NCBI GenBank assembly: GCA_034440635.1
Contig: JAOTON010001683.1
Span: 547,001 to 611,000, forward strand
Direction of reading: 5' to 3'
DNA from: Lepas anatifera
Lineage: Eukaryota > Arthropoda > Thecostraca > Lepadidae
Length of the DNA stretch: 64,000 nt
Below, piece by piece: positions 49,191-60,306 of this stretch. The translations under genes were made by a program, and so were the position numbers. The notes beneath the pieces were generated by a model. That model was given only the letters and a program-made list of their open reading frames with translations, was not told where the DNA came from and made no database searches. Every line of letters begins with the position of its first letter. Within the stretch, counting starts at the first letter, position 1.

Positions 49191-51776
49191 GTGGAGTGTG
49201 ATGTCAAAATCGAAGGAGTAAGAGCCCAAATTCATCAGATGGAAGGCAAAAATCATCATCAGCAAGCTCGATAGAATATGAAGAAAAGAACCGGAAAATA
49301 TGTATGCTTCTTCTTGTACCACAATGTATACTGCATGTTGCTGGTTGCAGCATGTTGAACAAGTCCGCGTCAGAAGTCCTGCTCAGCAGTTGGAATTTCG
49401 CGACAGAAGCGATTAACTTGGCAATGGGAAGAAGAGCGAAAGGGAGGAAGGAGCGCTGCAAATTTTGATGCAGGTCCACACGCGGTCACCCCACAAAACT
49501 GCTGGAAAAGGGGATGCGCACATCATGCAAGTACGGGGTTTCCCGAGCTAGCGCTCTGTGTCAGCGACCTTTTGAAGCGTTGAAATTGAACACAAAATCA
49601 CACGACCTAACTCAGAGAGCCACAAACATCCCCCAAAAACGTAAAGCGAGTGTAAAATCGACCACCTGGGAACAGCCCCGGTGTATTTTTGTAGAAAATC
49701 AAACTTTCACGGAACACATATTCCTCATTGAAAAACAGTCTATGGTGACGTTCGGACGCACAAAGCACCACCCGTGAGCTTCAGCTTTCATCACCGCTCC
49801 GCAATTCGTACATGGTTGGCAGAGCCGTATTTCCGTCCAAGACAATGCTTCCGCCATCGTACGATATAACGACACCCGAAATAGACGGTAATTGGGGATG
49901 CCAACGCACCCGCCTCCGCAGGTCCCAAAATAGCCGGTAGAGATGCCAATCAGGACAGGCATACAGCTGTTTCCACGACACCGGGGACCTGAGCCATAGA
50001 CGAGTGTGGTTTTTGTTGTACATCGCCGCTTTTTTTCTCCCGGAATGTCGTTACGCTAACAAGGTAGACGTAAATATTGCAAGTTTTCCCAGAAATAGGT
50101 GAAGGCAGCAGTAATTTGAGGATCGATTCCGATGTTTGGACATAAATAACGTCTGCGAAGCACCAGCGACTACAACATTGACTGGACATTCTGTCCTGGA
50201 CTGTCGCTGTGGCCCTCAATCATTTGATGGGCAGGCAACAATAACAGGCAGTAAATACAACCAGGGGTCCTCGGGTCCTCGGCAACGACGGGTGAAACCA
50301 TAAGATTGAAAACCACTGGCCGTGGGCGCCGGCAGATTGGTTTGAAGTAGTTTTGATTGTTAGATTGAGAATGGGTGAGGTTCAGGAGGGTACAAGCACT
50401 TCCCTTTTTCCATGGCCATGCCGACCATGGTTGCAACCAAACAAACCGAACAACCGCAACCATCCATAAAGCTTGCAGGCTTTTTAAGGAACATGACTAA
50501 GAGACATTTACGTTACAATAAAAATAGTCCTTCAAAAATGGAACGAATATTTAAAGCCGTCAAGATACCATACGAGCTATTCAACAGCCTCCATGACGTT
50601 AAAAGATCCTACGCAAAAAGGTCTTCACATCAGAATAGTCTCCCACGCCACCACCTATGGTTCTTCCCTTGCCGATTGTTTTTAATATCACTGCTACGTC
50701 AGAAATGCTACTTCTTGCGATGTTTTTTTCGTTACATGTACAACGCAAGCACTAACCAGACAGACAGTTCAATACTTGGGCTTGTTCAGCTACCCTTGAC
50801 TCGATAAGATGTTGGCAGGGATGCCTAGTTTTCTGGTAGAATAGAGCGACATGGACTCCTAAAAAAAATTATGTCTTAACGTACCTAGTTTAACAGTGAC
50901 GCCATATAATGCCAGCGGTTGGTGCCTCATAAAGCGCCAAGGCACACACTCAAACTTATTGTCCATCCACGCCTGCAAAATCCGCCAACATTTCTGACTG
51001 GCGAAAATACAAAAGCACGTGAGATTGTCTGTCGACAACAAATATTGGACAATTCGGTCGGTAGATTCTGTCAAGTGTGAATGGGCTTTAGTTCGCTCTC
51101 ATTGGCTTTTCGAAGTAAATTTGGCTTGACTGGTCCCTATTTAGCCAGGGAAGTTTCACAGCCGCCTCCACCGCACTTAGCGAATTGTACCGAAACAACC
51201 CCAGAGAAGGCGTCTAACATGAAACATTATGTTCATTTGCGTCATTCTGAGAACCAGACAAAGAAGCCAATTTCCAAAGTCGGAAATTCATACCACGGTA
51301 CAACCTCGGAGCAGCCGATAGATACTGAGAACGTAACAGACAAGACAGATAATCATTTTAACCTCATGATAATAATGCGAATAGTTCAACTGAATCATGC
51401 GAGAAGAAACCTTCGTGTGTAGGGGCTGCAACAGCCCAATGTCACGAGCGCAACGGCAATCCTGATCAACAGGTCTCAGCGATGCTGTTGTCAGGGAAAT
51501 ATTGTCTCGATTTGTTTGGCCTTTTGCATCTAATATTAATGTAAAATAAATTGGCAGGCTAATGATCAATATCTTCTAAATCGTTCTTTCAATCCTGCTG
51601 CCACAAGCAATCCGAATTATCAACACAATCCTGATCAGCTTGGCTTCATAGATGGCGGTTCACTTTTGCTGCACTTGGCTGGGCCCGCCAATAAATTACC
51701 ACCGCTATCCATGGAATATAGAACCGACATTTTGCAAAGATCACACAAAAACGAATCACATACGGACAATGGCGCA
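49191..51776. other. Gene-poor stretch; one doubtful 131-aa frame
   Basis: The plus frame at 50412-50807 (starting MAMPTMVATKQTEQPQ) is lysine-rich in its first half and has no recognisable domain or splice context. Overlapping frames on the other strand are similar in length nearby. I see no repeat family member in these 2.6 kb. Confidence 0.4.
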
Positions 51777-51927
51777 TCCAGACAACATTACGGGGGGACT
51801 TGGGAGCTCAATTCTAACCCACCTTCACCTCGAATAACCTCTTACTACACGATAACTATGAACACTCAGAAATTTCGTGGGGAGGACGGGGGCTTGAACC
51901 CCATGTCCTCCCTTATATCCGCCACTA
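51777..51927 (+). mobile_element. hAT-like MITE, F1 subfamily b
   Basis: Starts CAATGGCGCATCCAGAC and ends CTTATATCCGCCACTA. The middle reads 'TCGAATAACCTCTTACTACA' instead of the F1 'CCTCGGAACAGCCTCC', as also at 53717 and 61625. No target duplication visible. Confidence 0.75.
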
Positions 51928-51959
51928 CAAGTAGCACACACAGTCCTAAACTTTTCACC

Positions 51960-52140
51960 CAGAACTGGGGCGGACGCTTGGCTCACTTGATAGATCGTTT
52001 GTCTCCCGAGGCACGGACGACGGGCGTGTAGTCCCAGCGGGTGCTCTAAATAAGAGTAACCCGATCTAGAAAATCACTCCCACCGGGCCAAGAGTCCAGG
52101 AAACTGCCTCACTTTGGCAGTTGGTGTCTCGTTAAACCCC
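51960..52140 (+). mobile_element. tRNA-derived SINE
   Basis: A box-like TTGGCTCACTTGATAGATCG (51979-51998), degenerate B box GGCGTGTAGTCCCAGC (52023-52038), and tail 'TTTGGCAGTTGGTGTCTCGT' then TAAACCCCAA. It lies between two MITEs, 32 bp after one and 10 bp before the next. Confidence 0.7.
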
Positions 52141-52150
52141 AACACCAGTA

Positions 52151-52290
52151 CACTGGCGGATCCAGGGGGAGGGGGGAACTGGGCAATGACACTATCAAAT
52201 CACCGTGTTTGCCCAGTTTCTGTAAAAAGCATGGTTTTCACGATATTGGGACCCGTTGACTCACAAACAGTCGGTCTGAATCCGACCCTG
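52151..52290 (-). mobile_element. hAT-like MITE, family F3 (reverse)
   Basis: Starts CACTGGCGGATCCAGGG and ends GTCTGAATCCGACCCTG. The interior has 'AAAAAGCATGGTTTTCACGA'. Flanks do not match. Confidence 0.8.
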
Positions 52291-52554
52291 CGGCAATGTA
52301 ATAACTCACCGCTGATCAATACTATATAGATTTTGTACAGCTAGGATCACATCTGGGTTAAAACTCGTCGGCCTGTGAGTTAGCCAGGAAGCAGGTACTC
52401 ACAGATACAGTATTACAAGTACAATATGACAGCGCCATCAGTAAGATATGACAGAAACTCCGATCTGACGCCAAAAAGGCAGTTGCCGCGACAAATCTTT
52501 GGACAGGACGCGTGAAACTCCCCGACTCCGAGCAAAAGGCTTCATGCTGGTACA

Positions 52555-52706
52555 TAGTGGCGGATCTAGGAATTCATTTCGAGGGGGACAAATCTCCACC
52601 GTCATTACATCGAACAGCCTCCAGCTATGCAGTTGCTCCAAGCACTCTGGCATTTCGGTAGGGGCTTGAGCCCACCTACCCCCCCCCACCCTTATATCCG
52701 CCACTG
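52555..52706 (+). mobile_element. hAT-like MITE, family F1, TSD 7/8
   Basis: Ends are TAGTGGCGGATCTAGGAATT and TTATATCCGCCACTG. Flanks CTGGTACA (52547-52554) and CTGGTACC (52707-52714). Confidence 0.9.
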
Positions 52707-53716
52707 CTGGTACCCATACTAAATCATGACATTCCGGTCCACAAATGCAACAAGCACCGAGGATTCCAAGCCAGAACCGTTATCTATATATATCTAAATA
52801 AATTAGGGCTGGCTGCGGCATCCTTTGAAGAAGTGCCGTGTTTGTAAATGTCACGTTCGTTAAGCCAACGGCGTATCGATTTTTCCAACTAAATAAATCA
52901 CCACGTAAGGAATACATATTTCATGCTATAGAAGAGCTAGAATTCAAACTAGGACGGGCGAGTGGTTGACAGCACACCAGTGTATATTTTTCAATTTTCC
53001 CTGGGGACCAGCGAAGAAAATTACATCCTTTGAGACCTAAGAGGCACATTTCATTATTCAAGGGAGCACCTCCGTTTTCTTTCTAGACCATCTCCAGATT
53101 ATTCTGTGGAGCAATAGACACAGTCAAGGTTCAACAGTCTCCAGAAAAGGGGCGAACAATGATTTCTTGTACCAGCAACCGGCCTCTAGTTTTGAGCAAA
53201 TTACAGGCGTCGGGGACCAAAAAGGATCCTCAGATTTTATGTTAAAAGAAAGTTCCGCCGCGCGCTTTACAGTGCTACAGCAAGGGGCATGGTAATGAGA
53301 CGTTGTTTGGCATATTTCTCGAGTCCGAGAAGGTAAATTAAGCAGCATCCATCATTATCGATTTGGGCACAGCCCTTTCTGAGAATGTGAATAAACAGTG
53401 GATGCAATGTCAGATCTAGGTCTTGCTAACATCGCAACATATTTAGGTAGATTCCAGCCAAATTTGAACGCCTGATATGACATGCCAGGAAGCTATATCA
53501 ATTTTTTATCGAATCCTTTCCTAGCCAGAGGCAAACCTTTCGCCCGGTGTTGTAGCCCCGATGCCCGCTCTAAAATGCACTAGAACAGAATCCTACCGAA
53601 ATCAGGCCGTAGACCATTCCAACAAAGCAATTGACGCTTCCAAGTGCTACGCCAACGTTGAAGGTGAAGCTTCTCAAATCCCTCCTATTCCACCATCCGG
53701 GTAATGTCATTTCAAA
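52707..53716. other. Mostly unassigned; foldback-related fragment
   Basis: At 53358-53383 'GATTTGGGCACAGCCCTTTC' and TGAGAATG match one arm core of the 32784-33049 foldback. Nothing else recognised. Confidence 0.45.
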
Positions 53717-53882
53717 CAGTGGCGGATCCAGATCTTCATTTCGGGGGAGGGGTAGTGACTAGCGGCTCAACCCCACCCCACTTTCACCACAAATAACTTA
53801 TACGTGACTACTACCGGCACTCAGAAATATCGAAGAGGGGGAGGGCTTGAGCCACCTTAGCCCCCTCCTGCATCCGCCACTG
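53717..53882 (+). mobile_element. hAT-like MITE, F1 subfamily b
   Basis: Ends are CAGTGGCGGATCCAGATC and CTGCATCCGCCACTG. The middle 'ACAAATAACTTATACGTGAC' matches subfamily b. The 8-bp flanks match poorly. Confidence 0.85.
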
Positions 53883-54100
53883 GTTTTTCATATCCTCAGC
53901 TGACAACTCACACGCCCCTGACGTCAGCACCTGAGGTGAGTGTACGAGTGTCAAAGGTCGCGGTTGAAAGGTTCAAGGTCAAACATATCCCGCGGCGGCG
54001 CGAGCCTGCGGCTACGTTCTCGATGGATCGAGGGCGGAGTGGAGGATTTGTAAACGACCGCAGGGGAGTGTTGGATATATTTAAGAACGAGATTTGCAAA

Positions 54101-54260
54101 CAGTGGCAGATTCAGGAATTCACTTGGTGGGGGAGGGGAATAGGGGCTCGAGCTTCACCCGTCAGTACCTCGGGCAGCCCCTCACCTATGAATGAACTAT
54201 AGGGGCTCGGACATTTGGTGGGGGGCTTGAGCCCCCTAGCCCCCCTTTGATCCGCTTCTG
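54101..54260 (+). mobile_element. hAT-like MITE, family F1, TSD 7/8
   Basis: Ends are CAGTGGCAGATTCAGGAATT and TTTGATCCGCTTCTG. Flanks TTTGCAAA (54093-54100) and CTTGCAAA (54261-54268). Confidence 0.9.
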
Positions 54261-54772
54261 CTTGCAAAGTACAGGTGTGAGGAGGGGAAGGCAATTGAAT
54301 TTGAACACGCTAAACTCGGCACGTTTTGCTCTCTTGATAGCAAACTACCCCCAATTAGTCGTGATTCAACATACAACTTGTGTTTCGTTACCACTTATCG
54401 ATTGCACACTCACCAATAAGTGGGAAAAATTACAAAAAAATTACCAAAAACGTACGACGCCATGAGAGCCATTGAAAGTGTCGCACACAATTTTCGAAAC
54501 ATGAGGACGTTAAGCCGTTTTTCGTCTTGAATCTTGGTCAGAAATGGTTTCCAATCAAGACCGAGGGAGCAATAGCTGGCCAGAAATTCGCCGAAAACTG
54601 CCGAGACCGTTGTGAGCAGAGCTGAGAATATTGCAAAGTCGAGGGGAGCGAGACCTTCTAACATAATACCGTCCCGGCAATTTCTGACGAGCTTTAATTA
54701 ATAGTCTCGAAACGGCCGAAGCGTTGACGAGGCCCAAAATCCTTACAACGATGCTTTCATTGACACGTCATC
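54261..54772. other. No recognisable feature
   Basis: Nothing supportable seen. Confidence 0.4.
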
Positions 54773-54998
54773 TCCGCGGACGGATCCAAGAGCTTTGCGC
54801 TATTTGCCCTTTTCTAAATAATTTTGCTTTTACAGGACCTTTGAGGCACATTTTCTACCACCAATTGCACATTTTCGTAGTTGGTGTCTTATATTCGATT
54901 TATGGGCGACACGTTCGGAGGAGTGACAGATAATCTCCCTTTAGCCTTTGGGGAAGGGGAGGAATGACCCTCAGCCCTCCCCCTAGATCCGTAAATGG
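54773..54998 (+). mobile_element. Possible decayed hAT-like MITE
   Basis: CGCGGACGGATCCAAGAGC at 54774 and CCTAGATCCGTAAATGG ending near 54999 look like eroded termini about 225 bp apart. No target duplication or family interior is clear. Confidence 0.4.
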
Positions 54999-55930
54999 TC
55001 TTATCCCAGTTTTATTCTAGGATTCAAGGCAACGCATCCACCACAGGTCTCGCCACCAGAACCTTCATTCAACACTTAACATTCCAAGGTAATACCCCTA
55101 CAGAATACCAAACCTTGAAACGAAACAGTTCAGCGTAAAAAAAGTCGAGAGAGAGAGAGACCCTCAGTCCATCGTTGGAATTCAAGGTCGTATGAAAGGG
55201 AGCTGGAGGTAAACCGCGGTAGTAAAAGCGGCCTCTGTCGGCAGGATTTACAGCAACGTCTGGTCTCTGTTCAAGAACTGGAGGATTCAGAGGTTGTAGC
55301 TATTTACACAGGTTCAGACATTAAAAAATAGCAAACACAAGAATGGCCGGTGTCTAATTAAATGGTATACATAGCTTAAACTTCCAAATCCCGGCTGGGG
55401 CGAAAGTGCGGAATTCAGCTTCAGCACGGAGTTATGTTCTCTCGGGCTAGTGATTTCAGCAATGCCAGTTAGCCTTCAGATGCGAAACTCGAGATGAGCC
55501 GCGCTAAACGGCGTCGAAACCGTGCTTTATATAGAGCCGGACCAAACCGGAGCCAAATATCTACACGGCGGAGGTAGAATTCACACACAAACGTGACCAT
55601 TTTTCGACCTGGGTGAACCTCAGCAATCGAGGCTGTAGAAAATCCTGTGCTGAAGGAAACAGTGAAGCCAAACAACAAAATATCGTGGCCAACAGTCCTG
55701 ACATATGAGGAAAAGTACTGAGTCACTCCACCAGACATCTAAGACTGATATTTTCTGAAGTTGCACTTCCATCCGAGAAAAGGGAATGCCATTTTGGTAC
55801 TGGAAATATAATAGAACAAGGTCCTGCACTATTATTTCAGCCCCTAAAATGAATAAAAGCTAAAGTACTAAATTCCTAAAATAAATGAAGCCAAATTCCT
55901 AAAATGAATCTTAAGCTGAAGTCAAGCTTA
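54999..55930. other. No recognisable feature
   Basis: 'AAATTCCTAAAAT.AAT' repeats twice near 55868-55908. No gene seen. Confidence 0.4.
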
Positions 55931-56168
55931 ACACAGGGCCCGCAGATCAAACGTAGTAGAGACCGAACTCCAGTCACTGGCAAGGTCTCAAAACAGGGCC
56001 CAGATTCAACAAGTAAAGCGCAGTAGAAGCCAACTCTGATCAACAACAGAAAATCAACAGATCAGGCGCAGCAGAGACTGAACTTCCCTCTGCACTGACA
56101 ATATCTCTGGACAGGACCCAGATTCAACAAGTCAAGCGCAGTAGAGGCCCAACTTGCGTCGGCAGCGA
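55931..56168. repeat. About 60-bp degenerate tandem repeat, 4 units
   Basis: Units carry ACAGGGCCC(A/G)(C)AGAT followed by AA.CGCAGTAGAG and CCAACT. Units 2 and 4 share 'CCCAGATTCAACAAGT' and 'AAGCGCAGTAGA' almost exactly, suggesting a two-unit (about 120 bp) higher-order period. Confidence 0.8.
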
Positions 56169-56341
56169 GCTTCTTGGCTGCATCCTGCCTCCTCATCCCC
56201 ACCCCCGTGCGCGTGCCCCGACGGGGCAGAACAGCTGGTCCAAGCCGCTTCAGACGGGCGGAGGGCGACGGCCTCTCCTAGAGCTCTCAATGGTCTCGGC
56301 TTTCAAGTATTCGATATTTTCACAGGATGAGCCAGTGGAGG

Positions 56342-56490
56342 CAGAGGCGGATCCAGGACTTCATTTCGGGGGGGCTCGAGCCTCACCCACCAGTACCTCG
56401 GGCAGCCCCTCGCCTATGTATCAACTATAGGGGCTCGGACATTTCGGAGGGGGCTTGAGCCCCCTCACCCCCCCTGTGGATGCGCTACTG
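56342..56490 (+). mobile_element. hAT-like MITE, family F1
   Basis: Starts CAGAGGCGGATCCAGGACTT and ends GTGGATGCGCTACTG. The interior closely matches 54101-54260 ('CAGTACCTCGGGCAGCCCCT'). Directly after it, 56491-56538 repeats an F1 piece ('GGCTTGAGCC', 'ATCGCCTCGAAATAGCCTCC'), so this may be an insertion into an older F1. Confidence 0.8.
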
Positions 56491-56765
56491 GGCTTGAGCC
56501 GTCCACACCATCGCCTCGAAATAGCCTCCGGCTAAAAATTGTGCGTAAATACGACGCTCGGTTGAGCTGGCTGCTTGCGGTATTTAACGTTGCAAAAGCC
56601 ATGTCATGTGTTTACATTCATCCCGTGGCGTGCGTTGCCAGATAGAAAAGGATCCCTTCATGGTCTGAATTCGAACTTCGAACCGTTTTTTTTAACTTTA
56701 AACTGTGCGGAAATTTAATACGAAGAGCTTTGGGTGAGATTAAATATACTGGTAGCGGTTTCTGG

Positions 56766-56829
56766 TCATTCTCTATAAGACTGCTATTTCGGTTCAAAAC
56801 CCATTATAAAAGTGGGACACCTCCCTTAA
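56766..56829 (+). repeat. Dispersed repeat R1, copy 4
   Basis: 'CTATTTCGGTTCAAAACCCA' and 'TTATAAAAGTGGGACACCTC' then CCTTAAA align with the R1 copies. Confidence 0.7.
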
Positions 56830-57116
56830 ACTGGAACACAGTCCGACAACAACGGCACGTGCGATCCAACTCTTCTGCTGCTAAATAGAACGGGTGCAGA
56901 ATAGACACAGATTCCCGGCCAATCAGCCAGCTTATAAGAAGCAGCGCAAATTCGAGGCAAAGCCTCGGGGAAATAAATTTCCTTTGTTGCCAGACCTTTC
57001 TGAACATGTTCATACATTGGATATGATTTGTTTTAGTAAGCATGCGATTTACTGTCTAGCCTACAATATTTTCTGTCTTAAATAGCACAATTCTACTAGA
57101 CTGCTCCTGCGTATTG
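56830..57116. other. No recognisable feature
   Basis: Nothing supportable seen. Confidence 0.4.
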
Positions 57117-57240
57117 ACATCAAAGCAGCTTCAGGACACACCGACAGCTGATGTCATATGGTGTCGCCAACTGTCACCCAGGGTACCTGTCACCTGTCCA
57201 GGGTACCAGGGTACCTGTCAGTTGGAGGGGTATTACGGGG
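57117..57240 (-). repeat. SINE tail fragment with CAGGGTACCTGTCAC repeat
   Basis: 'ACACACCGACAGCTGATGTC' then ATATGGTGTCGCCAACTG resembles the minus-strand SINE tail-to-body region of 518-694. It runs into a short repeat of CAGGGTACC(TGTCAC). Confidence 0.5.
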
Positions 57241-57530
57241 ATCGGAAAAGCTTATGCAGAATACCCGCCCAGCGTGTGCTGACACCAACAACTTCTCTTA
57301 ATCTTCCTGGCTTTGCATAAACTGAAGTCGTACAAGGGAATGGGCTTAACTCTATGAACACATTTAAGTCTTAAGAAAGCATATAACTTTCTTTTCACGC
57401 ATCTTATGAAAACCCTAGTTTTAAGACAAAGTCCTACATCAGTAGTCTCACAGTTACCATATTTGAAATGATCAATACCGTAAGCAACAGTATGTTATGA
57501 AAATTTTCCGAGTTGAGTAGAGCAACATTT
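57241..57530. other. No recognisable feature
   Basis: Nothing supportable seen. Confidence 0.4.
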
Positions 57531-57532
57531 TA

Positions 57533-57636
57533 CCGCCATTGACCTTTCAGGGGGCGCCGTGACCATTTCAGGGGGTGCCGAGAGTCGATCGAGGCGGGGG
57601 CAACTGCCCCCTTTTGCCCCCTGGATCCGTCAATGT
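57533..57636 (+). mobile_element. F2 MITE, right half
   Basis: 'CGCCATTGACCTTTCAGGGG' then GCGCCGTGACCATTTCAGGG match the F2 interior, and it ends CCCCTGGATCCGTCAATG. The left half is absent. Confidence 0.8.
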
Positions 57637-58579
57637 TTCTCATAGATCTTAAGGGCTGGAGTACACCCAACCCGCTTAAACAGGGGAAACATAGATCGTA
57701 CAGAGAAAGCATGGAACTTTGGAGTCTGTACGAAGAAAGCTCAGTTGCAGCAGCGTTAAAATATCATCGATCTTCGCGAAAAAGAGAAGAGGAATTCTAA
57801 GCATCCTGCACAAAGTCCGTTCACTTACCAGGCAAATACCGGCCGAATTAAGGAAAGTAGAGTTCAGTCTGGTTCTCGAGATGTTTTTGCTGCTCCTTTT
57901 CCGTCCGACACGCTGTTTTCCTACCACTTTTCCCGCGACCTGAGTTTCGATGCACCAGCTCCCTCTCACAACAGACCAAAACCACTTCGAGCCTCAACAG
58001 GCCAAGACAAACACCTTCCCGGCAAGTTCTGCCTGTTCGTCACGACATGTCCTAAACGGGACCGCTTTTTGCCGCTCAGGAAGAAGAGTGCTCCAGGTTT
58101 TCTCAGCTCTTGTTTAAACTTATCAGACGCTATAAAGCACGCTACTGGGGCGGTCAAATTTCTCACGGATAAGTCATCTAGGTAGTAATTACACACACCG
58201 AAACATCCGTACGCGCACGAGAGGCGTATGAAAACTAGATCAGAAACCGTACCCGGGGAAATAGCACGCCGCACACCCCACGCCACCAACGAAACTAAAC
58301 TGACGGTTTGCGCGCGCGCCCGTCTGACGGTGGCACGACAAACCAGTGGTTCACAAACCTTTGCTACACGGGAAGGACGAATAGGTATTCGCCGGTAAAC
58401 TATATAGGTACGCTGGACAACCCGTGACTTGGTCAGTCGGTATTTTGATATTATTTTCATAGGACTTTCCGGACAGAGGATTAGCCCGTTGAGTAAGTCC
58501 GATGAATTAACCGGACTTAAGCTCATTGTTGCCGTCCGCACCATTTGATTACACAATTTTCCGATGTATTCACAATTTG
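57637..58579. other. No confident gene; 260-aa minus frame judged chance
   Basis: The longest minus frame (57966-58748) continues through the F8 element at 58580-58734 and shows no domain. A short plus frame around 57711 (starting MELWSLYEESSVAAAL, stop near 57795) looks somewhat coding but is only 28 codons. Confidence 0.35.
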
Positions 58580-58734
58580 CAGGGACGTAGGAACCGGGGG
58601 GGCAGGGGGCAGCTGCCACCCCCCAAATTTCATGATTCTTAACCATTAACCCTATGGCGTTGACCGGAAAGAAATGACTTGAAAATTCCCGCTGCCCCCC
58701 CCCCCCAACTTTGAACATAGTTCCAACGCTCCTG
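58580..58734 (+). mobile_element. hAT-like MITE, family F8, perfect TSD
   Basis: Ends are CAGGGACGTAGGAACCGG and AGTTCCAACGCTCCTG. Flanks are ACAATTTG on both sides (58572-58579 and 58735-58742). The interior is unlike the others, with 'AAATTTCATGATTCTTAACC'. It is the only copy in the window. Confidence 0.94.
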
Positions 58735-58844
58735 ACAATTTGACTCAATTTTTTATAAAACGTGGGGTACAGGCCCAGGGGTAGGAATAGTTAGCTGAGG
58801 AGCAAACAAATTCCTCTCACCCGAAACCCTCGATTTCCTCGCAT

Positions 58845-59113
58845 CATGGGCGTACACAGGATTGCCGATCGGGGGAGGGGCACCTTTCGGGGGGAGTGCC
58901 ATCCGGACCAGGGGGGCGCCACTTTTGACCGGCAAAACCTATTAAGTGGGCGCCAAATCCTATCGGTGGGCGCCTATTTTCGCATCCTGGAGGGGGTGGG
59001 AAGCGACATTTCAGGGGAGCGCCATCGACCATTCAGGGGGCGCCGTGACCATTTCAAGGGCGCCGATGGTCGATCGGGTGGCACGTGCCCCCTTGCCCCT
59101 GGATCGGCCTATG
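58845..59113 (+). mobile_element. hAT-like MITE, family F2, TSD 6/8
   Basis: Ends are CATGGGCGTACACAGGATT and CTGGATCGGCCTATG. Flanks CCTCGCAT and CTTTGCAT. The interior repeats 'GCGCCATCGACCATTCAGGG' and 'GCGCCGTGACCATTTCA', one fewer unit than at 48227. A further F3-like right-end piece (CGCTAGATCCGCCACTG) follows at 59205-59221. Confidence 0.88.
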
Positions 59114-59309
59114 CTTTGCATGTTATTAAAAACAATGTTTTTCACGATTTTGGTCTAAAAATAATCCAGGTGGGCGAAAAAGTCATTTTCCCCCAAAGAC
59201 CGATCCGCTAGATCCGCCACTGTACGTTATCAGCCGTAGTCGGTGTTATAGTTATAGCAGACGAGGACGCAGCGGTAGCGAAACGAGCAACGCAACGGTC
59301 AGTTAGAGG

Positions 59310-59617
59310 CATTGGCGGACGCGGGGGGCATTCCGGCCATGCCCCCTCCCCCAAAGCGCCGGAGGGAGGCCAAACTATCTATATTTTGAAAAAGAGGTGT
59401 TTACACTAGGTCTGTAGAGCAGAAAAATATTCGCTCCCCCAGTAGTGATCATGTACTTAGAGAGGTAGCTTATAGTAGGTCTGTCCAACACTGAAAAAGG
59501 TGTTTACAGTAGGTCTGTAGAGCAAAAATATTTGCTCCCACCTCCCCCCCAGGAGGAGAGGCAGACATGGGTTTGCCCCCCCCCCCCCACCAAAACTCGG
59601 CTCTGTGTCCACCCCTG
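59310..59617 (+). mobile_element. hAT-like MITE, family F6, perfect TSD
   Basis: Ends are CATTGGCGGACGCGG and CTGTGTCCACCCCTG. Flanks are GTTAGAGG on both sides (59302-59309 and 59618-59625). 'GTGTTTACACTAGGTCTGTA' at 59397 and 'GTGTTTACAGTAGGTCTGTA' at 59498 show an internal duplication absent from the copy at 48955, explaining 308 versus 236 bp. Confidence 0.95.
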
Positions 59618-59625
59618 GTTAGAGG

Positions 59626-60306
59626 CATCTCTACAGGTGGACGGTTGCTCACTTTTAAGTCACATGTGAGTCTGTCACACTTATTAGTACGTAAGTAGTA
59701 TAAGTAGTAAAAGATGGCGTCCCTTCTGAGTCCAAGACAAGAAGAACGTACAAGTCCTGGACCCGTGGGTCCCGCGGACATTTTTTCCAATTTTGTGAGC
59801 GTATTTGCAGTATTTCACACTCCGCCCTCTATCAAGTCATAAGCAAAATTCATTGGCAGGTTCGTGAGCGCGCCGCGAAACGTTTTTATTGAGTTATACA
59901 CGTGTGGGTTTGGTTGGATTAACGTTACGTCTCCAATATACTAGGGAGCAATGTGTGTTTGGGAGGCACTGGTATCGTCGGTACGCTGGAGAAAATATCA
60001 GGTGGGAGACGGGGAAGAAATGCGCACCATAATCAAAACAAGCCAGCCGCTCACCTGAATAAGCCCCTTCAAAAACCGAGTTAAACTCTCTAAAATGAGC
60101 TACATATATTCTTAACAACCAGAAGGTCCTTAGAAAACCAGAACGTCGGTTTTCTGTTTGTAGCAGAGTTACAATCTTGGGGTTTGAGAGATCTCCAGTT
60201 TGCATCTCTAGTACGCATGGCGTTTTCCGGTGTGGAGTGACGTCACCACACGACAAATATTGAGGCAGGACCACACCACGCATTGCGCTGAGCGGGGAAC
60301 TGGGCA
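59626..60306. other. No recognisable feature
   Basis: Frames of about 106-129 aa on minus lack domains. One GTGACGTCAC lies at 60237-60246. Confidence 0.4.

Noticed and set aside
50412..50807. 131-aa lysine-rich frame
   Set aside because: No recognisable domain, mixed codon use, and no splice signals; kept only as a note within the gene-poor stretch.
57711..57797. Short frame starting MELWSLYEESS
   Set aside because: Looks slightly coding, but is only 28 codons, the neighbouring frame is open too, and no clear splice site supports it.
57966..58748. 260-aa minus-strand open frame
   Set aside because: It crosses the F8 element (58580-58734), shows no motif, and lacks splice or start context.
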